NCBI GenBank assembly: GCA_021789355.1
Contig: JAJYJR010000242.1
Span: 1 to 8,383, forward strand
DNA: 8,383 nucleotides
Source of the DNA: Chloroflexota bacterium
Lineage (GTDB): Bacteria > Chloroflexota > Limnocylindria > Limnocylindrales > CSP1-4
Direction of reading: 5' to 3'
Both the position numbers and the translations under genes were made by a program. Below, in pieces: positions 7,210 through 8,383 of the stretch; positions within the stretch are counted from its first letter, which is position 1, and every line of letters begins with the position of its first letter. The notes under the pieces were generated by a model that was not told where the DNA came from, searched no databases, and saw nothing but the letters and a program-made list of their open reading frames with translations.

Positions 7210-7213
7210 TCGC
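7198..7213. repeat. Imperfect palindrome, copy 2 of the GATCGGCYGATC pair
   Basis: GCGATCGGCTGATCGC has 6-base arms around GGCT and contains the ADP-ribosylglycohydrolase stop codon (TGA at 7207-7209). Its core matches the palindrome at 7067-7080 except for one base. No role is established. Confidence 0.3.
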
Positions 7214-7468
7214 ACGGTCGCGGCCGGGCAAGGCGGCCGGGCGCGGCACCGCGGCTCGACCGGTCCGCCCTCATTCAGCCGGTCCGCCGTGGCAACGCGG
7301 CGGCGCTTCGTGCGCTACCAGGGGCGTGCCGACCCACACAAGTCGGTGCGCGGCGCCGCGGCGCCGGTCGGCCGGCCGGGTGATGGATCGGTGGCTCCGA
7401 CCCGCGGTCCATGAGGTCCCCGCCGTGGCCCCGACCGTGTGCTCGGTCCCCTGGGCCTGCGACGGGGT
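7210..7468. other. Non-coding stretch between the ADP-ribosylglycohydrolase and the SHMT-like remnant
   Basis: Open frames here are generic high-GC frames without family features or a supporting ribosome site. There is a 10-base direct repeat, CCGGTCCGCC, at 7260-7269 and 7279-7288, and a perfect 16-base GC palindrome at 7351-7366. Neither has a T-tract that would make it an intrinsic terminator. It probably contains decayed sequence between two converging units. Confidence 0.45.
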
Positions 7469-7680
7469 CGGGTGCTCGAAGGTGTAGTAGAGGTCTGGAA
7501 GGGCGCCCGGAAGTCGCGCACCTTGCCCGCCAGCGTCTGCGGCGCCACGCCCTCCACGAGGACCCGGGTAATCACGTCGGCGATGGCCTCCATCTCGACG
7601 GGCCCCATGCCCAGGCGGGACACTTCGATGGGCCCCGCGAGAAGACCGGGATCCGCCTCGGTAACGGGCACCTCAATCAT
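7469..7680 (-). pseudogene. Remnant resembling the C-terminus of serine hydroxymethyltransferase, frameshifted
   Basis: From ATG at 7680 the minus-strand frame reads MIEVPVTEADPGLLAGPIEV, then SRLGMGPVEMEAIADVI (residues 21-37), TRVLVEGVAPQTL (38-50) and VRDFRAPFQT (54-63). The run R.GM...EMEAIA..I.RVL followed by a V..FR..FQT end resembles the C-terminal small domain of serine hydroxymethyltransferase (a PLP enzyme interconverting serine and glycine). After FQT the frame turns to arginine-rich noise, while the neighbouring frame continues LYYTFEHP (7492-7469), which would follow naturally if one base near 7492 were missing. The active-site lysine and all of the large domain are absent. The ATG overlaps the Xre stop (ATGATTGA), so a short product could still be made. 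I rate the family call moderate because the match is short and from memory. Confidence 0.45.
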
Positions 7681-8104
7681 CTCCAACGGCCCGGGAGGAT
7701 GGACCTCGACGACCGGGCATGGGACTGCTCCGTCGGATCGCCTCGAGGAGGAACCGCCAGTCGTCCGGCGAGCGCGGGCGCGGGTCGGCGACATGGACGT
7801 GGGCGAGGATGTCCAGCTCCCAATCGCAGATCTCGCTGCCCCGGGCGCACTCCCGTAGCTCGACCGGGAGCTCCACCGTCGGGGCGCCTGCTGATGGATC
7901 GCCGGCTCGAACAATGAGATCGAGCAGCGAGACACCCAGGGCCGCTGCCAGCCGGGAAATGACGATGGCAGACGGACGCGCTCGAGCCCCCGCGTGTTCG
8001 AGGTGCCCAATGTAGGCCCTGGACACGCCCGATTCGCGCGCCAGCGACTCGAGAGACAACCCGAGCTCGCGTCGCCGGCTGTGGATGAAGTCGCCTAGCA
8101 GCAT
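7673..8104 (-). CDS. Xre-family helix-turn-helix transcriptional regulator
   Basis: The protein has 143 residues. Residues 3-64 form an Xre/Cro-type HTH domain: LGDFIHSRRRELGLSLESLA, then RESGVSRAYIGHLE (23-36, second and recognition helices) and SRLAAALGVSLLDLI (50-64). A second conserved block at 79-126 (LPVELRECA, then PRPRSPDDWRFLLEAIRRSS) matches regulators that typically end .P.T.EDW..LYEAIRRS. The last 17 residues look unconserved, so the natural end may be slightly earlier. Such regulators often sit beside an ImmA/IrrE-type metallopeptidase; none is seen here, and an SHMT-like remnant follows instead. ATG at 8104 is the only plausible start, though GGGAAG lies very close to it. It is probably an autorepressor acting on the palindrome in its leader. 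Confidence 0.85.
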   Translation of the reverse strand: MLLGDFIHSRRRELGLSLESLARESGVSRAYIGHLEHAGARARPSAIVISRLAAALGVSLLDLIVRAGDPSAGAPTVELPVELRECARGSEICDWELDILAHVHVADPRPRSPDDWRFLLEAIRRSSPMPGRRGPSSRAVGDD

Positions 8105-8168
8105 CGCTTCCCGAGCACGACCGATCGGCGCACTTGCGCGCCGGGCAGGAGGACGGTTACGCTGTGAT

Positions 8169-8184
8169 CTCTGCTATAGCAGAG
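8169..8184. promoter_or_regulatory. Perfect 16-bp palindrome, probable operator of the Xre regulator
   Basis: CTCTGCTATAGCAGAG is an exact inverted repeat with no spacer, in an AT-richer stretch 65 bases upstream of the Xre start and just downstream of its predicted promoter. Length, symmetry and position fit an Xre/Cro-type dimer binding site used for autoregulation. Binding is inferred, not shown. Confidence 0.5.
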
Positions 8185-8206
8185 GATCCAGAGTATATAT
8201 GAGAGG

Positions 8207-8234
8207 ATTGTCGGTGAGAGGCGTCGTTTGTCAA
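8207..8234 (-). promoter_or_regulatory. Predicted sigma-70 promoter of the Xre gene
   Basis: On the minus strand a perfect TTGACA (8234-8229) is followed after 16 bases by GACAAT (8212-8207, 4 of 6 to consensus). Transcription would start near 8200, placing the 16-bp palindrome at about +16 to +31 and giving a leader of about 96 bases. TATACT at 8197-8192 is an alternative -10, but it lacks a good -35. The -35 overlaps the stop codon of the upstream partial frame. Confidence 0.5.
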
Positions 8235-8383
8235 GGAGATTCCTCGGGCACCGAGGCGCACGGCGCGGGCCGAGGTCGGGCGGCCACGTCGTCGGCGTCG
8301 GAGCCGACCTGGCCCATCACGAGCGACACGTAATGCTCGGTGCGACGCGGCAGGGCGCCGTCTCGTGCGGCCCGCGGTGATCC
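8231..8383 (-). CDS. C-terminal part of an unidentified protein (start outside window)
   Basis: A minus-strand frame is open from the window end to TGA at 8233-8231 (50 residues). Its middle reads RRTEHYVSLVMGQVGSDADD, with G or C at most third codon positions, as expected for real coding sequence here; the last 15 residues are proline/alanine-rich. I do not recognise the family. A short perfect stem, CCTCGG-GCA-CCGAGG (8242-8256), lies just before the stop without a clear T-tract. It would be the gene upstream of Xre on the same strand. Other frames of this stretch look less gene-like, but 50 residues is too little for certainty. Confidence 0.3.
   Translation of the reverse strand, partial: GSPRAARDGALPRRTEHYVSLVMGQVGSDADDVAARPRPAPCASVPEESP

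Noticed and set aside
7351..7366. Perfect GC palindrome CGGCGCCGCGGCGCCG as a terminator
   Set aside because: No T-tract on either strand, and such GC-only palindromes are expected by chance in this composition.
8085..8333. Plus-strand small ORF across the Xre promoter, and an AAGGAG at 8233-8238
   Set aside because: The ORF spans the regulator start and control region with no family features, and the AAGGAG has no start codon at a workable distance.
1..8383. CRISPR array, tRNA, rRNA or phage attachment site
   Set aside because: No regularly spaced repeats, cloverleaf-like sequence or rRNA-like stretch was seen on either strand by reading; a covariance-model scan was not possible.

Overview
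The window is high-GC DNA (about 70 percent G+C, strong G/C preference at third codon positions), which suggests an actinobacterium. I cannot fix the genus. The gene content is accessory rather than core: a probable anti-phage or restriction-type operon, an insertion sequence, an ADP-ribosylglycohydrolase, an Xre-type regulator and gene debris.

Bases 1-5896 hold one tightly packed minus-strand operon. In transcription order it encodes an HD-domain small alarmone hydrolase-like protein (5896-5219), a DUF6361 protein (5222-3993), a two-HKD phospholipase D-like protein (4000-2120) and a large SNF2-type helicase (2130 to the window edge). Each gene overlaps the next by 4, 8 and 11 bases, so the four are probably translationally coupled. 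A plausible sigma-70 promoter lies just upstream of the HD gene. A helicase, a PLD-fold putative nuclease and a DUF6361 protein together look like a nucleic-acid-targeting defence module. The HD phosphohydrolase adds a possible nucleotide-signalling or self-control component.

The helicase is not intact here. The first 99 bases on the plus strand encode the C-terminus of an IS630-family transposase, which converges on the helicase. The join falls at a TA inside CTAG (96-99), the known IS630 target, and the TAG stop codon of the transposase appears to come from the target TA. The helicase therefore loses its C-terminal part, including motifs V and VI, so the system is probably inactive or altered in this genome.

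Divergent from the operon is a plus-strand ADP-ribosylglycohydrolase (6136-7209) with a complete catalytic set and an unexplained C-terminal tail. Beyond it, on the minus strand, lie a partial open frame entering from the window end (8383-8231), an Xre-family regulator (8104-7673) with a recognisable promoter and a perfect 16-bp palindrome in its leader, and a frameshifted remnant resembling the C-terminus of serine hydroxymethyltransferase (7680-7469). The stretches 5897-6135 and 7210-7468 contain no convincing gene.
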